A stretch of DNA of 6,049 bases from Eubacterium sp. (lineage in GTDB: Bacteria; Bacillota; Clostridia; Peptostreptococcales; Anaerovoracaceae), in the NCBI GenBank assembly GCA_017419895.1, contig JAFOKI010000064.1:1-6049 (forward strand). The letters are read 5' to 3'. The translations under genes and the position numbers were made by a program. How positions within the stretch are numbered: the first letter of the stretch is position 1; each line of letters starts with the position of its first letter. This document shows, in pieces, positions 4,568 to 6,049 of this stretch. The notes under the pieces were generated by a model. That model saw only the letters and a program-made list of their open reading frames with translations, did not search any database and had not been told where the DNA came from.

Positions 4568-6049
4568 GTGAACGTTTTTAAGAAACGAAGCATACTTGTA
4601 GAAGTCGCTATATTTTTCATATTGGGTGTCATTCTCACGGGCAGCATGACGTATTTCACGCAGCGCATACGCTCGACAGAGAGTGTGACGACCAGGATGG
4701 AGATGTTTGCCGCCCAGATGGCGGATGAGGTAAATCTTGCCGTTAAAGAGTATCCTGCACACATTTGGCTCATGCGTTACTGGTATGAGCATCCGGATGA
4801 AATGGATATCGAATACGACGTCGATTATGGTACCGGAACCAGAACAGAAGAAAAATGCAGGATACTGACAGAGCGCTATCCCGGCATCCAGCTGAAATAT
4901 GTGACTGAAGAGCAGCTGAACAAAATGCCTGCGGAGGATCAGAAACTCTACGCCGAGATAGCTTACTCATGGCTAATCACCCGCATAAACCAGATCAAAC
5001 GGACATATAAGATCAGCTTTTTATTCTGTGTCCTTACCGATACAAACTATATAGACCAGTTTTTCCTGTTCAGCGCAGCTGATGAAGGCGCTGTGCGCGG
5101 CACCAATTACGAAGAAGTCTATACTCTCGGCGTCGAGGTGCAGGTCGCTGAAAGCCAGCAGGAAGCGATGCGGAGCGCCAATAAGGAAGCCGGGCATCTT
5201 GCCGATGCCGGAAACTATATGGATTATTATTCGCTTCTGGATACGTTCGATGACAAGATAGCTCTCATAGGCCTGACATACGACCTTTCGGCCATAAACA
5301 AGGATATACTGGACAACACGATCCAGGGCACTGCTTTCGCGATGTTCTTCCAGATCCTCGTGTCGATCATCTGCCTGATGCTCATTTCGATGTTCGTGCT
5401 CAACCCGCTCAGAAGAGTGCAGTTCGGGATCCGCAAGTATTCGGATACAAAAGACAGCTCTGTGGTAGAAGAAGAACTCGCGTGGATCAATTCGAAGAAT
5501 GAGATCGGTGAGCTGGCGCACGATGTCAAGGCGCTCGCTAAGGATATCGACGAGCATGTAGCACGCATAGAGACGATAACCGCGGAAAAAGAGCGTATAG
5601 GTACAGAGCTGGAGATGGCGAACCAGATCCAGTCATCTATGCTTCCGAGCATATTCCCGGCTTTCCCCGACAGGGATGAGTTTGATATCTACGCGACCAT
5701 GGAACCGGCTAAGGAAGTAGGAGGAGACTTCTATGACTTCTTCCTTATCGACAATGACCATCTCGCAATGGTGATCGCGGACGTGTCGGGGAAGGGCATT
5801 CCGGCGGCTTTGTTCATGATGGCGTCCAAGATAATAATACAAAGCTCTGCCATGCTCGGCCGTTCGCCGGCCGAGGTGCTCACCTGGACGAACGATATAA
5901 TCTGCTCGAACAACAAGCTTGAGATGTTTGTCACGGTCTGGATCGGCATTCTTGAGATATCGACCGGCAAGCTCACGGCCTGCAGCGCGGGTCATGAATA
6001 TCCGGCGGTGAGAAAACCGGACGGATGCTTCGAGATATTGAGAGACAAG
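4568..6049 (+). CDS. Membrane-bound HAMP plus PP2C (RsbU/SpoIIE-type) phosphatase, 3' truncated
   Basis: The visible 494 residues run off the window without a stop. Order of parts: short cytoplasmic basic N-terminus, membrane helix at about 11-30, extracellular sensor region at about 31-253 matching no family I recognise, membrane helix at about 254-278, HAMP-like linker at about 279-330, coiled coil leading into LEMANQIQSSMLPSIFP (348-364), then a PP2C-type serine/threonine phosphatase domain from about 373. Catalytic signatures are GGDFYD (385-390, metal ligand D387), ADVSGKG (404-410, metal ligand D405) and SAGHEYP (473-479). The last phosphatase segment, with its usual D-G metal motif, lies beyond the window. 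Such proteins typically dephosphorylate an anti-anti-sigma (STAS) protein in response to an external signal and so control a sigma factor. No such partner is visible here. The GTG start is supported by its ribosome binding site and by retention of the first membrane helix. Confidence 0.93.
   Translation, partial: MNVFKKRSILVEVAIFFILGVILTGSMTYFTQRIRSTESVTTRMEMFAAQMADEVNLAVKEYPAHIWLMRYWYEHPDEMDIEYDVDYGTGTRTEEKCRILTERYPGIQLKYVTEEQLNKMPAEDQKLYAEIAYSWLITRINQIKRTYKISFLFCVLTDTNYIDQFFLFSAADEGAVRGTNYEEVYTLGVEVQVAESQQEAMRSANKEAGHLADAGNYMDYYSLLDTFDDKIALIGLTYDLSAINKDILDNTIQGTAFAMFFQILVSIICLMLISMFVLNPLRRVQFGIRKYSDTKDSSVVEEELAWINSKNEIGELAHDVKALAKDIDEHVARIETITAEKERIGTELEMANQIQSSMLPSIFPAFPDRDEFDIYATMEPAKEVGGDFYDFFLIDNDHLAMVIADVSGKGIPAALFMMASKIIIQSSAMLGRSPAEVLTWTNDIICSNNKLEMFVTVWIGILEISTGKLTACSAGHEYPAVRKPDGCFEILRDK

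Noticed and set aside
4474..5995. Series of minus-strand open frames of 66-178 codons
   Set aside because: All are antisense to the continuous HAMP/PP2C phosphatase frame, which carries GGDFYD, ADVSGKG and SAGHEYP signatures.
1..6049. Search for CRISPR arrays, tRNA/rRNA genes, transposase genes or insertion sequence ends
   Set aside because: No regularly spaced repeats, tRNA-like GTTCRA arms with CCA-type ends, or transposase-like proteins were seen on either strand by eye.

Overview
The window looks like chromosomal DNA from an anaerobic, low-to-mid GC Firmicute, probably a gut- or rumen-type Clostridium relative. This rests on four things: a complete class A flavodiiron protein; a membrane-tethered HTH_3 (XRE) regulator whose N-terminal sequence is typical of Clostridia; strong GGAGG-type ribosome binding sites; and near-consensus TTGACA/TATAAT promoters. 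The genus cannot be read from the sequence alone.

Layout. Three genes point left (minus strand): a flavodiiron protein (27-1208), a standalone FRG-domain protein of unknown function (1288-2196) and a YwaF/TP0381-like integral membrane protein (2277-3065). Two genes point right (plus strand): a membrane-anchored HTH_3 regulator (3375-4373) and a membrane-bound HAMP plus PP2C/RsbU-type phosphatase (4568 to the window end, truncated). The 309-bp divergent region 3066-3374 carries two back-to-back near-consensus promoters, a structured leader, a possible 46-codon small ORF and six copies of a GCCGG-core motif. A strong intrinsic terminator (4418-4442) separates the regulator from the phosphatase gene, which has its own extended -10 promoter.

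Start sites. For the FRG, YwaF-like and HTH genes, the longest open frame is not the best gene model. Downstream ATGs with good Shine-Dalgarno sequences are preferred, and for the YwaF-like gene the promoter lies inside the longer frame.

How the genes may work together. Each of the five genes appears to have its own control, so this is not an obvious single operon. The most plausible functional link is the divergent pair of the membrane-bound regulator and the YwaF-like membrane protein, which share the control region. The flavodiiron protein handles O2/NO reduction. The phosphatase probably feeds a partner-switching (anti-anti-sigma) pathway whose partners are outside the window. The FRG protein is an orphan with no recognisable partner nearby. 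I see no mobile element, CRISPR array, tRNA or rRNA.
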